From: Jeongeupia chitinilytica
Lineage (GTDB): Bacteria > Pseudomonadota > Gammaproteobacteria > Burkholderiales > Chitinibacteraceae
Direction of reading: 5' to 3'
DNA length: 64,000 nucleotides
Assembly (NCBI RefSeq): GCF_014652315.1
Contig: NZ_BMYO01000006.1
Location: 124,001-188,000, forward strand
The notes beneath the pieces are model-generated. The model was given only the letters and a program-made list of their open reading frames with translations, did not search any database and was not told where the DNA came from. The translations under genes and the position numbers were made by a program. Positions 27,887 through 37,004 of this stretch are shown one piece after another (position 1 is the stretch's first letter; the number at the start of each line of letters is the position of its first letter).

Positions 27887-29860
27887 ATGAGCACGCCACG
27901 CTACGACGAATCCGCGGTCAAGGTCCTCAAGGGGCTCGATCCGGTCCGGCACCGGCCGGGGATGTACACCCGCACCGACAACCCGCTGCACATCTGCCAG
28001 GAAGTGATCGACAACGCCGCCGACGAAGCGCTCGGCGGCTATGCGAAAACGATCCGGGTGACACTGTGGCGCGACCAGAGCCTGCGCGTGTCGGACGACG
28101 GCCGCGGCATTCCGGTCGGCATCCATCCGGAGGAGGGGGTCCCGGCGGTCCAGCTGGTGTTCACGCAGCTGCATGCCGGCGGCAAGTTCGACAAGAAGGA
28201 CGGTGGCGCCTATGCATTCTCCGGCGGCCTGCACGGCGTCGGCGTGTCGGTGACCAACGCACTGTCGACCCGGCTCGAAGTCGAAGTAAAGCGCGACGGC
28301 GCGCAGCACCGCATCGTGTTCGCCGGCGGCGACGTCGTCGAGCCGCTGGCCGTCACGGGCAGTGCGGCGAAGAAGGACACCGGCACCACGGTCACGGTCC
28401 GGCCCGACCCGCAATATTTCGACTCGGCGGCCATTCCGCAGGCCGAACTCGAACACCTGCTCAAGTCCAAGGCCGTACTGCTGCCCGGTCTCGTCGTCAG
28501 TCTCGATCTCGAACAGGCCGGCGGCGAATTCGTGCGCCGCGAGTGGACCTATCCCGATGGCCTGACCGGCTACCTGACCGAACAGCTCGCCGGCTACGAG
28601 ACGCTGACGCCGATCCTGCGCGGCGAAAAGTATGCCGACGGTGACGACGACACCTTCGCCCCCGGCGAAGGCTGCGCGTGGGCGTTCACCTGGAATCCGG
28701 AAGGCCCCGTCAATCGCGAATCCTACGTCAACCTGATCCCGACCCCGGCCGGCGGTACGCACGAGTCCGGTCTGCGCGACGGCGTGTTCCAGGCAGTGAA
28801 AACCTTCATCGAATTCCACAGCCTGCTGCCCAAGGGCGTGAAGCTGCTGCCCGAAGACCTGTTCGGCCGCTGCTCCTTCGTGCTGTCGGCCAAGGTGCTC
28901 GACCCGCAGTTCCAGGGCCAGACCAAGGACAAGCTGACCAGCCGTGACGGCCTGAAGCTCGTCTCGACCATGGTCAAATCGCCGTTCGAGCTGTGGCTGA
29001 ACGAACACGTCGAACTGGGGCGCAAGCTGGCCGAGCTGGCGATCCGTGCCGCGCAAAGCCGGCAGAAGAGTGCACAGAAGGTCGAGAAGAAGAAGTCGTC
29101 CGGCGTCGCCGTACTGCCGGGCAAGCTGACCGATTGCGCCTCGGACGAAGGCGAGCGCTGCGAGCTGTTCCTCGTCGAAGGCGATTCGGCCGGCGGCTCC
29201 GCCAAGCTGGGTCGCGACAAGGACTTCCAGGCGATCCTGCCGCTGCGCGGCAAGGTGCTCAATACCTGGGAAGTCGACAAGGACCAGATCTTCGCCAACA
29301 ACGAAGTCCACGACATCGCGGTGGCGATCGGCGTCGACGCGCACGGCCCTGGCGACACGCCGGACCTGTCCGGACTGCGTTACGGCAAGATCATCATCAT
29401 GTCCGACGCCGACGTCGACGGCTCGCACATCCAGGTACTGCTGCTCACCCTGTTCTACCGCCATTTCCCCAAGCTGATCGATGCCGGCCATGTCTACGTC
29501 GCCCAGCCGCCGCTGTTCCGCGTCGACGTTGCCGGCAGCGGCAAGCAGAAGCCGCCGCGCAAGTTCTACGCGCTCGACGACGGCGAACTCGGCGCGATTC
29601 TCGACAAGCTGCGCGCCGAGAAGGTACGTGAAGGCGCGTGGAGCATTTCGCGCTTCAAGGGCCTCGGGGAAATGAACGCCGAGCAGCTGTTCGAGACGAC
29701 GATGAATCCGGATACCCGCCGGGTGCTGCGCGTCGGCATCGCCGACGACGTGTCGCAGAACACGCGCGAACTGATGAACATGCTGATGGGCAAGGGCGAA
29801 GCCAGCAGCCGCCGTGCCTGGCTCGAAGCGCGCGGCAACGAGGTCGAAGCCGACCTGTAA
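27887..29860 (+). CDS. parE: DNA topoisomerase IV subunit B
   Basis: ATPase subunit of topoisomerase IV, which separates linked daughter chromosomes; 657 aa, near the usual length. Features: VLKGLDPVRHRPGMYTRTDNPLHICQEVIDNAADEAL (GHKL), DDGRGIPVGIHPEEGVPAV, GGLHGVGVSVTNALS, TOPRIM LFLVEGDSAGGSAKLGRDK and DADVDGSHIQVLLLTLFYRHFP, C-terminal FKGLGEMNAEQLFETTM. The ParE-type HPEEGVPAVQLVFTQLHAGGKFD and the absence of the GyrB insert separate it from gyrB. The ATG sits directly against a parS site. A lipoprotein gene follows after 17 bases. Confidence 0.95.
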   Translation: MSTPRYDESAVKVLKGLDPVRHRPGMYTRTDNPLHICQEVIDNAADEALGGYAKTIRVTLWRDQSLRVSDDGRGIPVGIHPEEGVPAVQLVFTQLHAGGKFDKKDGGAYAFSGGLHGVGVSVTNALSTRLEVEVKRDGAQHRIVFAGGDVVEPLAVTGSAAKKDTGTTVTVRPDPQYFDSAAIPQAELEHLLKSKAVLLPGLVVSLDLEQAGGEFVRREWTYPDGLTGYLTEQLAGYETLTPILRGEKYADGDDDTFAPGEGCAWAFTWNPEGPVNRESYVNLIPTPAGGTHESGLRDGVFQAVKTFIEFHSLLPKGVKLLPEDLFGRCSFVLSAKVLDPQFQGQTKDKLTSRDGLKLVSTMVKSPFELWLNEHVELGRKLAELAIRAAQSRQKSAQKVEKKKSSGVAVLPGKLTDCASDEGERCELFLVEGDSAGGSAKLGRDKDFQAILPLRGKVLNTWEVDKDQIFANNEVHDIAVAIGVDAHGPGDTPDLSGLRYGKIIIMSDADVDGSHIQVLLLTLFYRHFPKLIDAGHVYVAQPPLFRVDVAGSGKQKPPRKFYALDDGELGAILDKLRAEKVREGAWSISRFKGLGEMNAEQLFETTMNPDTRRVLRVGIADDVSQNTRELMNMLMGKGEASSRRAWLEARGNEVEADL

Positions 29861-29877
29861 CCGTCAACAAGAACACG

Positions 29878-30501
29878 ATGAAACACCTGTCGCTTTTACT
29901 CGCATCACTCGTGCTCTCGGGCTGTGCCTCGCAACAACCGGTCATGCTGGCCAACACGTCGCCGGCAGCAACGCGCTTCACGCTCGAAGACCGCCGGCTC
30001 GACGTTGAAAAGACCAACGAGATGCTGTCGTACCTGATCACCAGCTGCGACTACGGCATCACCCGGATCGGCGACAGCCGGACCGATCCCGACAAGGTCG
30101 CGGTGCTGAAAAGCGATCTGCAGGCGCTCGCCGGCGACCGGCTCGAAGGCCGGCATCTGAAACTGCAAAGCTATACGGTTCATCTCAACAACGCGGTGAT
30201 GTTGAAACAACAAGTCGGCAGTTTCAGCGGCGCCTATGCGGGGCTGCTTGGTAGTGGCCTGTTTATGGCGATGACCGAGATTGGTTGCAGCAAGGATCAG
30301 GTCTCGGGCGGGTGGTACACCGCCGACGAAGTGAGCAACGCGTGGCCGCCGGTGATCGCCGAGGCGACGCTGAGCGTCGACGGCGCGTCGTACCGGAGCC
30401 GCGTCGTCGCGACCGCGGCAAACAACACCGAAACCTTCGCCGAACTGTATCGCCGCGTGTTCCGGCAAATCGCCGAGCGCTTCGCCGAACAGCTGGAGTA
30501 G
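29878..30501 (+). CDS. Predicted lipoprotein of unknown function
   Basis: A 207-residue protein with a lipoprotein signal: KHLSLLLASLVLSGC, lipobox LSGC, mature end at Cys15. The rest is a soluble periplasmic domain (DRRLDVEKTNEMLSYLITSCDYGITRIGD near the N-terminus) that I cannot assign. It begins 17 bases after parE stops, so it may be transcribed with parE, though the topic is unrelated. Confidence 0.75.
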   Translation: MKHLSLLLASLVLSGCASQQPVMLANTSPAATRFTLEDRRLDVEKTNEMLSYLITSCDYGITRIGDSRTDPDKVAVLKSDLQALAGDRLEGRHLKLQSYTVHLNNAVMLKQQVGSFSGAYAGLLGSGLFMAMTEIGCSKDQVSGGWYTADEVSNAWPPVIAEATLSVDGASYRSRVVATAANNTETFAELYRRVFRQIAERFAEQLE

Positions 30502-30590
30502 TTTGCCGGCGTTGTCGGCGTATGCCGTTGAAGTACAAGCGGACGGACCGACGCGCTATCGTGCGAGCACCTCATCGCCAAGGATTCGTC

Positions 30591-31490
30591 ATGCTTGAAC
30601 CGGCCATCACCGATTGGTTCGAAACGCGCGCGCTCGACTGGTTCGGCGAAGTTCCCGGAGTCGACACGGTCATCGACGGGTTCTACGGTCAGGTCTGCAT
30701 CGTCCGGCTCGCCAGTGGCGAGCGCCGCGTGGTCAAGCGTTTCCGCATTGCCGGCTTCGCGCCGCACGAGGCGCGCGCAATGCAGGCACTGCGTGCCGCC
30801 ACACCGGCGGCGATTGCCGTGCCGCAACTGCTGCATTTCGAGACCGCCGCCGAACACGGCTGGGACGCCTTCGTGATGGACCATGTCGCCGGGGTCAACG
30901 CCACCGAAACCCCGGCCGAGTCCGCCGATGCACTCGCCGCCGACATCGTCGCGCTGCAGCGGCACTGGCACGCGCAGACCGCCACGGCGTTCGAAGGCCT
31001 CGACGGCTGCCGCTTTCCGAGCTTTGCGGCGAGTTACCATGCCTATCTGGCCGCCCGGCGCCGTTTTCTGGAAAAGGCCGACGGCTTCGACACCGCGCTC
31101 AAGGCGCGGCTGCTGGCCACGCTGGCCCACGTCGACACGCTGCTGGCGCCGATCGCCGACGATCCGCCGGCCTTCATCCACGACGACGGCCATGCCGGCA
31201 ACTATCTGGTCGATCCGCACACGTGGCGTCTCGTCGCAGTGATCGATCCGGCCGGCGCGCGATTTGCCCACCGCGAACTCGACCTGTTCCACCTGCCCGA
31301 TGCGCGATCCGATTTCCGGCTGCTCGAACGCTATCTGGAAACGGAGCCACCGGCGCCGCTCTGGCCGGCACGACGCTGGCTGTTCAGCCTGTGGGATGAC
31401 ATCAAGCACGCCGAATTCACCGGCTGGCGCGACGATGCGTGGTTCGAACGCAAACTCGCCGCCTTCCACGACGAGCTGGAGCAGCCATGA
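30591..31490 (+). CDS. Aminoglycoside/choline-kinase-like phosphotransferase
   Basis: Protein-kinase-fold small-molecule kinase of 299 aa (APH family). An N-terminal lobe has the nucleotide-binding Lys in ERRVVKRFRI; the catalytic loop is FIHDDGHAGNYLVD (general base Asp and Asn) and the metal-binding motif VAVIDPAGARFAHRELDLFHLP. Relatives phosphorylate antibiotics, sugars or fructosamines; no resistance role can be inferred. The stop overlaps the next start (ATGA), so it forms a pair with the acetyltransferase. Confidence 0.82.
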   Translation: MLEPAITDWFETRALDWFGEVPGVDTVIDGFYGQVCIVRLASGERRVVKRFRIAGFAPHEARAMQALRAATPAAIAVPQLLHFETAAEHGWDAFVMDHVAGVNATETPAESADALAADIVALQRHWHAQTATAFEGLDGCRFPSFAASYHAYLAARRRFLEKADGFDTALKARLLATLAHVDTLLAPIADDPPAFIHDDGHAGNYLVDPHTWRLVAVIDPAGARFAHRELDLFHLPDARSDFRLLERYLETEPPAPLWPARRWLFSLWDDIKHAEFTGWRDDAWFERKLAAFHDELEQP

Positions 31491-31960
31491 TCGAACTTCG
31501 CCCGGCGGGAACCGCCGACGCAGCCGAACTGGCGACGCTGCTGCACGAATCGGTGCGCCGTGCCGGTCGCGCGGCCTACAGCGAGGCCGAATGTGCCGCC
31601 TGGTCGCCCTCCGTACCCGATCCGGCAGGCTTTGCCGCGGCCATCGCCGATCCCGGCGGCGTGGTGCTGGTCGCCGTCGACGCGGGTGTGATCGTCGGCT
31701 TCGGCAGCCTCGGTCCGACGCCGGATCATCTCGACATGCTTTACGTCCGTCATGACCGGGTCGATCAGGGCATCGGTACGCAGCTGGTCACCACACTTGA
31801 AGCCGCCGCGCGCGCTCGGGGTGCAGGCGCGCTGCATACCGAGGCCAGTCGCCTGCTCAGGCCGAAACTGGCCTGGCTCGGCTATGCGCTGGTCGACACC
31901 GAATGGGTCATGCGGCACGGCGTGCCGATCGAACGCTTCCGGATGTCGAAGCGCCTGTAG
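31487..31960 (+). CDS. GNAT acetyltransferase, ElaA/YafP-like
   Basis: Acetyl-CoA binding protein of 157 aa. The GNAT core includes VVLVAVDAGVIVGFGSLGPTPDHLDMLYVRHDRVDQGIGTQLVTTLEAAARARGA, with the loop DQGIGT for acetyl-CoA, followed by TEASRLLRPKLAWLGYALVDTEWV. The N-terminal LRPAGTADAAELATLLHESVR resembles the YafP group. It overlaps the kinase gene by four bases; the target is unknown. Confidence 0.8.
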   Translation: MIELRPAGTADAAELATLLHESVRRAGRAAYSEAECAAWSPSVPDPAGFAAAIADPGGVVLVAVDAGVIVGFGSLGPTPDHLDMLYVRHDRVDQGIGTQLVTTLEAAARARGAGALHTEASRLLRPKLAWLGYALVDTEWVMRHGVPIERFRMSKRL

Positions 31961-31975
31961 CGCAAGAGGGGAGGG

Positions 31976-32887
31976 TCAGCCCGGCAAGGCGACCGCGTTG
32001 TGGTCGCCGCCACGCCAACGGCGGACAATCTCGCCGTCGCGCCCGGCCGGCTCTCCTGCCGTCGGATCGATCAGTGCGCGGAACAGCTGCTGCCGCTCCG
32101 CCAGCGTGCCGAACTGCCGGCCGATCGCCTCGGCCTGCTGCATGGCCTGCTGGCTCGCCAGTGACACCCGCGCGGCATCGTCGCGCAGGACGCCCAGGTC
32201 GCTGCTGGCTTCGCCGACCTGAACCAGGCTGGCGTCGACCTCGGCCACCAGCGTGCTGATGCCGTCGCGTGCATCGCCGGTCCGCTGCCGGATCGCACCG
32301 ACAAGGCCGGTGATTTCGGCGGTCGCGGCGCCGGTCCGTTCGGCAAGCTTGCGGACTTCGTCGGCCACGACGGCAAAGCCGCGACCGGCCTCGCCGGCAC
32401 GTGCGGCCTCGATCGCGGCATTCAGCGCCAGCAGGTTGGTCTGGTCGGCGATTTCCTTGATCATCTGCACGAAACGGGTGATGTCGGACGATTGCGCGTC
32501 GAGCGCGTCGATGTCGTCACGGCAGCGCGTCGTCGTCGTGCCGAGCCCGGCCAGCCGCTCGCGCGCCGTCGCGACCGCGGTCGCGCCATGCGCGGTCCGT
32601 GCACTCAGGCCGTCGGCCTGCTCGCGCAGCGCCGACGCCTCGCCGGCGACACCGTCGAGCATCCCGGCCACGGTATTCATCGCTTGATCGTGCTGCGCCA
32701 GTGCCGGCGACAGCTTTGCCAGCGGCGGCTCCGGCCGGACCGGGGTGATCTGGCTCAGGAAGGTCGTGTCGCGTTCGTGCTTGTCGACCAGCGCCCTGAG
32801 CCGCGCATTGTCGGCGCGCAGCGCCCGCACTTCGTCCTGCAATTGCGCCTGTGCGGCCTTGTTGCCGAACCATTCGCCAAACACCAT
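31976..32887 (-). CDS. Short cytoplasmic methyl-accepting chemotaxis-like protein
   Basis: A 303-residue protein with no membrane segment or HAMP domain. Residues 1 to about 110 form a coiled coil (EVRALRADNARLRALVDKHERD); the rest is an MCP signalling hairpin whose tip reads EIADQTNLLALNAAIEAARAGEAGRGFAVVADEVRKLAERT, the CheA/CheW binding region. Soluble MCPs of this size often sense internal ligands; no sensor domain is recognised here. No other chemotaxis gene is in the window. Confidence 0.87.
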   Translation of the reverse strand: MVFGEWFGNKAAQAQLQDEVRALRADNARLRALVDKHERDTTFLSQITPVRPEPPLAKLSPALAQHDQAMNTVAGMLDGVAGEASALREQADGLSARTAHGATAVATARERLAGLGTTTTRCRDDIDALDAQSSDITRFVQMIKEIADQTNLLALNAAIEAARAGEAGRGFAVVADEVRKLAERTGAATAEITGLVGAIRQRTGDARDGISTLVAEVDASLVQVGEASSDLGVLRDDAARVSLASQQAMQQAEAIGRQFGTLAERQQLFRALIDPTAGEPAGRDGEIVRRWRGGDHNAVALPG

Positions 32888-33178
32888 GTTTTCCCCGTTT
32901 CCTTACCGCACGCATCCGCGTGCGTTTGCATCATGACCGGCATCCAGTATGCCGCGACCCCATGTCGGGACGCATCAGGATCGACTGATATGTTGCCCAA
33001 TCGACCACAGAGCCCCCAGCCCGGCCGATCGGACAAGCTGGGGATTTCGCCAAGTCTGCCCCGGGGTCCATTTCCATAAAATGACAAGCAAATTAACCCC
33101 ACCTTTCTTGATCCGGATTGCGGCTGGCCCGCACCGGCGTGCCGGCCACTTCGCCCGGCCAGACCCGGAACCCCCTTC

Positions 33179-34006
33179 ATGAGCAAACTCGTCGCCACCG
33201 GCGTCGTCCTCGCCGCGATTGCGGCTGCCGGCACGTGGTATTACACGCGTCCTGTCCCGGTACCGGTCACACCGGAAGCCGCCGTACCGCAGCGTACGCT
33301 GCGCATCGCCCTCGAAGGCAAGTACCCGCCGTTCGAATACGTCGATGCCGACAAGCAGCTGGTCGGTTTCAACATCGACATTGCCAACGCCCTGTGCGCC
33401 GAAATGCAGGCCCGCTGCGAGTTCAAGCGCTACGACTGGGAACAGCTGATTCCGGCACTGACGCGCGGCGATGCGGACGCGATCGTCTCGTCGATGTCGG
33501 TCACGCCCGAGCGCGAAAAACAGGTGCTGTTCACCGACGTCTATTCGCGCGTTCCCGGTGCCTACATCGCCCGCAAGGACAGTCGCATCATCTGGCCGGT
33601 ACTCACGGCCGAACGGCTGCGCGACCAGCGCGTCGGTGTCGCCGCCGACACCACGTTCGCCGACTATCTGAAGCACGAGATCGAACCGGGCCACGTCAAG
33701 GTGGAACGCTTCCCGTCGGCCGAAGACACGTTTGCCGCACTCGATGCCGGCAGGATCGACGTGCTGTTCGGCGACAGCGCGGTGCTGACCGACTTCCTGC
33801 GCAAGCCGGCCAACGCCGAGCGCTACGAACTCGTCGGCGGCAAGGTCCAGGCCAGCCGCTGGCTGGGGCAGGGCGAAGCGATAGCGCTGCCGCCGGGCAA
33901 GACCGCACTGCGCGACGAATTCAACAAGGCGCTGCGCAAGCTGATCGCCGATGGCACGCACCAGCAGCTGCAAAACCAGTACTTCGTGTTCCGGGTGCTC
34001 GAGTAG
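33179..34006 (+). CDS. Amino-acid ABC transporter substrate-binding protein
   Basis: Periplasmic solute-binding protein of family 3, 275 aa. The N-terminus is a signal/anchor (VATGVVLAAIAAAGTWYYTRPVP), then LRIALEGKYPPFEYVDADKQLVGFNIDIANALC, then AIVSSMSVTPEREKQVLFTD, the signature of binding proteins for basic or polar amino acids (ArtJ/HisJ type). No permease or ATPase gene is adjacent, so it is an orphan component. A parS site lies between this gene and parC. Confidence 0.85.
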   Translation: MSKLVATGVVLAAIAAAGTWYYTRPVPVPVTPEAAVPQRTLRIALEGKYPPFEYVDADKQLVGFNIDIANALCAEMQARCEFKRYDWEQLIPALTRGDADAIVSSMSVTPEREKQVLFTDVYSRVPGAYIARKDSRIIWPVLTAERLRDQRVGVAADTTFADYLKHEIEPGHVKVERFPSAEDTFAALDAGRIDVLFGDSAVLTDFLRKPANAERYELVGGKVQASRWLGQGEAIALPPGKTALRDEFNKALRKLIADGTHQQLQNQYFVFRVLE

Positions 34007-34010
34007 CCGG

Positions 34011-34026
34011 TGTTTCACGTGGAACG
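34011..34026. promoter_or_regulatory. parS: parS-like site upstream of parC
   Basis: TGTTTCACGTGGAACG, 14 of 16 matches to the parS consensus, 66 bases before the parC ATG. The same 16 bases recur at 39189-39204. Confidence 0.82.
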
Positions 34027-34091
34027 GTCGTGAAACCTCGGCAAGGCTCGGGCTACAATGCGCTCTGCCTGATTCACATTCCTTGCCTTCC

Positions 34092-36452
34092 ATGTCCGAC
34101 TTCGACGAACTGACCGTCCCAGAAACCGCACCGGCCGCCGACGACGGCGGCAATCGCCGCTACGTCAGCGCCGCCGTGTCGACCCAAGCGCCCGACGACG
34201 GCGAATCGGTCCAGCTCGGCCTGTACGCCGAGCGCAGCTACCTCGAATACGCGATGAGCGTGGTCAAGAGCCGCGCGCTGCCGCAGGCCGAAGACGGCCA
34301 GAAACCGGTACAGCGCCGGCTGCTGTACGCGATGCACGAGATGGGCCTGACCGCGACGTCCAAGCCGGTGAAATCGGCGCGCATCATCGGCGACGTGCTG
34401 GGCAAGTTCCACCCGCACGGAGACCAGTCGGCGTACGACGCACTGGTACGGATCGCACAGGACTTCTCGCTGCGCTATCCGCTGGTCGACGGCCACGGCA
34501 ACTTCGGTTCGCGCGACGGCGACGGCGCCGCCGCCTATCGCTACACCGAAGCGCGGCTGAGCCCGATCGCCGAGCTGCTGCTGTCCGAACTCGACGCCGG
34601 CACCACCGACTTCATTCCGAACTACGACGGCGCCTTCGACGAGCCGGTACTGCTGCCGGCACGGCTGCCGATGCTGCTGCTCAACGGCGCATCGGGCATT
34701 GCCGTCGGCATGGCGACCGAAATTCCGCCGCACAACCTCGGTGAAGTCGCCGATGCGGCGATCGCACTGATCCGCCAGCCGGGGCTCGATACCGCCGCAC
34801 TGCTCGAATACATCCAGGGGCCGGACCTGCCCGGTGGCGGCCAGATCATCTCGTCCAAGAAGGACATCGTCGCCGCATACGAGAACGGACGCGGCAGCCT
34901 GAAGACCCGCGCACGCTGGGAGAAGGAAGAACTCGCGCGCGGCCAGTGGCAGATCGTCGTCACCGAACTGCCGCACGGCACGTCGAGCCAGAAGGTCCTC
35001 GAGGAAATCGAGGAGCTGACGAACCCGAAGATCAAGAAGGGCAAGAAGACGCTGACGCAGGAGCAGGACCAGACCAAGAAACTGCTGCTGTCGTCGCTCG
35101 ACCGCGTCCGCGACGAATCGGGCAAGGACCAGCCGGTACGGCTGGTGTTCGAGCCGAAGTCGTCGCGCCAGAATGCCGACGAGCTGATGACGCTGCTGCT
35201 CGCGCACACCTCGCTGGAAACCAATCTGTCGATCAACATCGTCGCGATCGGCCGCGACGGCCGGCCGGGGCAGAAGAGCCTGCGCGACCTGATCGCCGAG
35301 TGGATCTCATTCCGCTTCGACACGGTACGCCGCCGCACCGAACACCGGCTCGGCAAGGTCGACGACCGCATCCACATCCTCGAAGGCCGGATGGTCGTCT
35401 TCCTGAACATCGACGAGGTGATCCGCATCATCCGCGAATCGGATGACCCCAAGGCGGCGCTGATCGCGCGTTTCAACCTGTCCGATCGCCAGGCCGAAGA
35501 CATTCTCGAAATCCGCCTGCGCCAGCTGGCGCGGCTCGAAGGCATCCGGATCGAGCAGGAGCTCGCCGACCTGCGCAAGGAAAAGGACGAACTCGAACAC
35601 CTGCTCGGCAATGCCGGTGCAATGCAGAAACTGGTCATCAAGGAAATCGAAGCCGATCGCAAGAAGTACGCCGATCCGCGCCGGACCCTGATCGAACAGG
35701 CTGAAAAGGCCGTGATCGAAGTCTCGGTCGTCGACGAACCGACGACGCTGATCCTGTCCGAAAAGGGCTGGATCCGCTCGCGCCAGGGCCACGGCATCGA
35801 TCTGGCCAGCCAGAGTTTCAAGGACGGCGACCAGCTGCTCGCGGCGATCGAATGCCGCACCGTCGACAACGTCGCGCTGATCGGCTCAGACGGCCGGGTC
35901 TACACGATCCAGGCGGCCGTGGTGCCGGGCGGCCGCGGTGACGGCGTACCGGTGACGACGCTGGTCGATCTGGCGGCCAAGAGCCGCATCGTCCAGCTCT
36001 TCACCGCCGGCAACGACGAATGGCTGGTGATCGCCAACTCGGCCGGTTACGGCTTCGCCTGCCAGTTCGACAACCTGCTGAGCCGGCAGAAGGCCGGCAA
36101 GAGCTTCATCAGCGTCGACGAGGGCGAAACCATCCTCAGGCTGGCGACGTTTGTTCCACGTGAAACGTCGCTGGTCGCCTGCCTGTCGAAAGCCGGCAAG
36201 CTGCACCTGTTCCCGTACGGCGAATTCAAGCAGCTCGCCGGCGGTGGTCGTGGCGTGATCACGATGGCACTCGACGACAAGGACGAACTCGCCGGCATCA
36301 CCGTCTGCGACGGCGAGACGCTCAGACTCACCGGTGCAGGCCGTGGCGGCAAGGTGACCGAGCTGATCCTCGACGCCAACGGCATGGCTCCCTATGTCGG
36401 CAAGCGTGCGCGCAAGGGCAAACCGATCGCGCTGAAGCTGCCGGGCTTCTGA
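34092..36452 (+). CDS. parC: DNA topoisomerase IV subunit A
   Basis: DNA-cleaving subunit of topoisomerase IV, 786 aa. After a short acidic lead (MSDFDELTVPETAP) come ERSYLEYAMSVVKSRALPQAEDGQKPVQRRLLYAM, the catalytic tyrosine segment AAYRYTEARLSPIAELLL, and FDEPVLLPARLPMLLLNGASGIAVGMATEIPPHNL. The C-terminal third is the DNA-wrapping beta-pinwheel with repeats such as VTTLVDLAAKSRIVQLFTAG. The frame contains a third parS site (36152-36167), read as VPRET. The stop overlaps the next start by one base. Confidence 0.96.
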   Translation: MSDFDELTVPETAPAADDGGNRRYVSAAVSTQAPDDGESVQLGLYAERSYLEYAMSVVKSRALPQAEDGQKPVQRRLLYAMHEMGLTATSKPVKSARIIGDVLGKFHPHGDQSAYDALVRIAQDFSLRYPLVDGHGNFGSRDGDGAAAYRYTEARLSPIAELLLSELDAGTTDFIPNYDGAFDEPVLLPARLPMLLLNGASGIAVGMATEIPPHNLGEVADAAIALIRQPGLDTAALLEYIQGPDLPGGGQIISSKKDIVAAYENGRGSLKTRARWEKEELARGQWQIVVTELPHGTSSQKVLEEIEELTNPKIKKGKKTLTQEQDQTKKLLLSSLDRVRDESGKDQPVRLVFEPKSSRQNADELMTLLLAHTSLETNLSINIVAIGRDGRPGQKSLRDLIAEWISFRFDTVRRRTEHRLGKVDDRIHILEGRMVVFLNIDEVIRIIRESDDPKAALIARFNLSDRQAEDILEIRLRQLARLEGIRIEQELADLRKEKDELEHLLGNAGAMQKLVIKEIEADRKKYADPRRTLIEQAEKAVIEVSVVDEPTTLILSEKGWIRSRQGHGIDLASQSFKDGDQLLAAIECRTVDNVALIGSDGRVYTIQAAVVPGGRGDGVPVTTLVDLAAKSRIVQLFTAGNDEWLVIANSAGYGFACQFDNLLSRQKAGKSFISVDEGETILRLATFVPRETSLVACLSKAGKLHLFPYGEFKQLAGGGRGVITMALDDKDELAGITVCDGETLRLTGAGRGGKVTELILDANGMAPYVGKRARKGKPIALKLPGF
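36152..36167. promoter_or_regulatory. parS: parS-like site inside the parC coding region
   Basis: TGTTCCACGTGAAACG, 14 of 16 matches to the parS consensus with the central CACGTG intact, inside codons for VPRET near residue 690 of ParC. Confidence 0.8.
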
Positions 36453-36967
36453 TGAACCCGACGCTCGCCGCCACCTGGCAATCGCTCGGCATCGCCGAGT
36501 CGGTTCTCGCCGAAAAACGGCTGACGCTGTACGACGATGCCGACGAACTGGTGATCGCCGAAATCGCCGACGATGGCCGCGAGTGGCGGCTGACGCCGGC
36601 CGCCTGCAATGCCTGGCGGACGATGCAGACGGCAGCGGCGACCGACGGGGTGACGCTGCGCATCGCGTCGGCATGGCGCGGCATTGCCCGACAGGTCGAA
36701 CTGATCCGGACCAAACTCGACCGGGGCGAGAGCATTGCGGCCATCCTCGAACGGCTGGCTCCCCCCGGCTGCAGCGAACACCACACCGGTCGCGCCGTCG
36801 ACATCTACGAACCGGGCGGCCCGGTGCTCGAGGAAGCATTCGAAACGACAGCCGCGTATGCGTGGCTCGACCGGAATGCCGCCCGCTTCGGTTTCACGCT
36901 GTCGTTTCCACGCGGCAATCCGAATGGCTACGTCTACGAGCCCTGGCACTGGTGCTACCGGGCATGA
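36452..36967 (+). CDS. D-alanyl-D-alanine carboxypeptidase, VanY-like (M15)
   Basis: Zinc peptidase of the M15 family, 171 aa. The zinc-binding signature is CSEHHTGRAVDIYEPGG (His and Asp ligands) with the second part PNGYVYEPWHWCYRA (catalytic Glu and third His). Such enzymes trim D-Ala from peptidoglycan stems or cross-links. No signal peptide is visible, so it might act on cytoplasmic precursors or recycled peptides, or its export is not obvious. It starts within the parC stop (TGATG) and ends at a terminator. Confidence 0.87.
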   Translation: MNPTLAATWQSLGIAESVLAEKRLTLYDDADELVIAEIADDGREWRLTPAACNAWRTMQTAAATDGVTLRIASAWRGIARQVELIRTKLDRGESIAAILERLAPPGCSEHHTGRAVDIYEPGGPVLEEAFETTAAYAWLDRNAARFGFTLSFPRGNPNGYVYEPWHWCYRA

Positions 36968-36971
36968 CGAC

Positions 36972-37000
36972 ACAAAGCCGGCATTCGCCGGCTTTGTTTT
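36972..37000. terminator. Intrinsic terminator after the VanY-like gene
   Basis: ACAAAGCCGGC, loop ATTC, GCCGGCTTTGT, then TTT. Eleven-base-pair stem at the end of the parC transcript, also placed to stop the convergent DUF1993 gene. Confidence 0.88.
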
Positions 37001-37004
37001 GCGC

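Noticed and set aside
30591..31490. Antibiotic-resistance kinase
   Set aside because: The protein has the aminoglycoside-phosphotransferase fold, but that fold is shared by many housekeeping kinases and no mobile-element signs are near.
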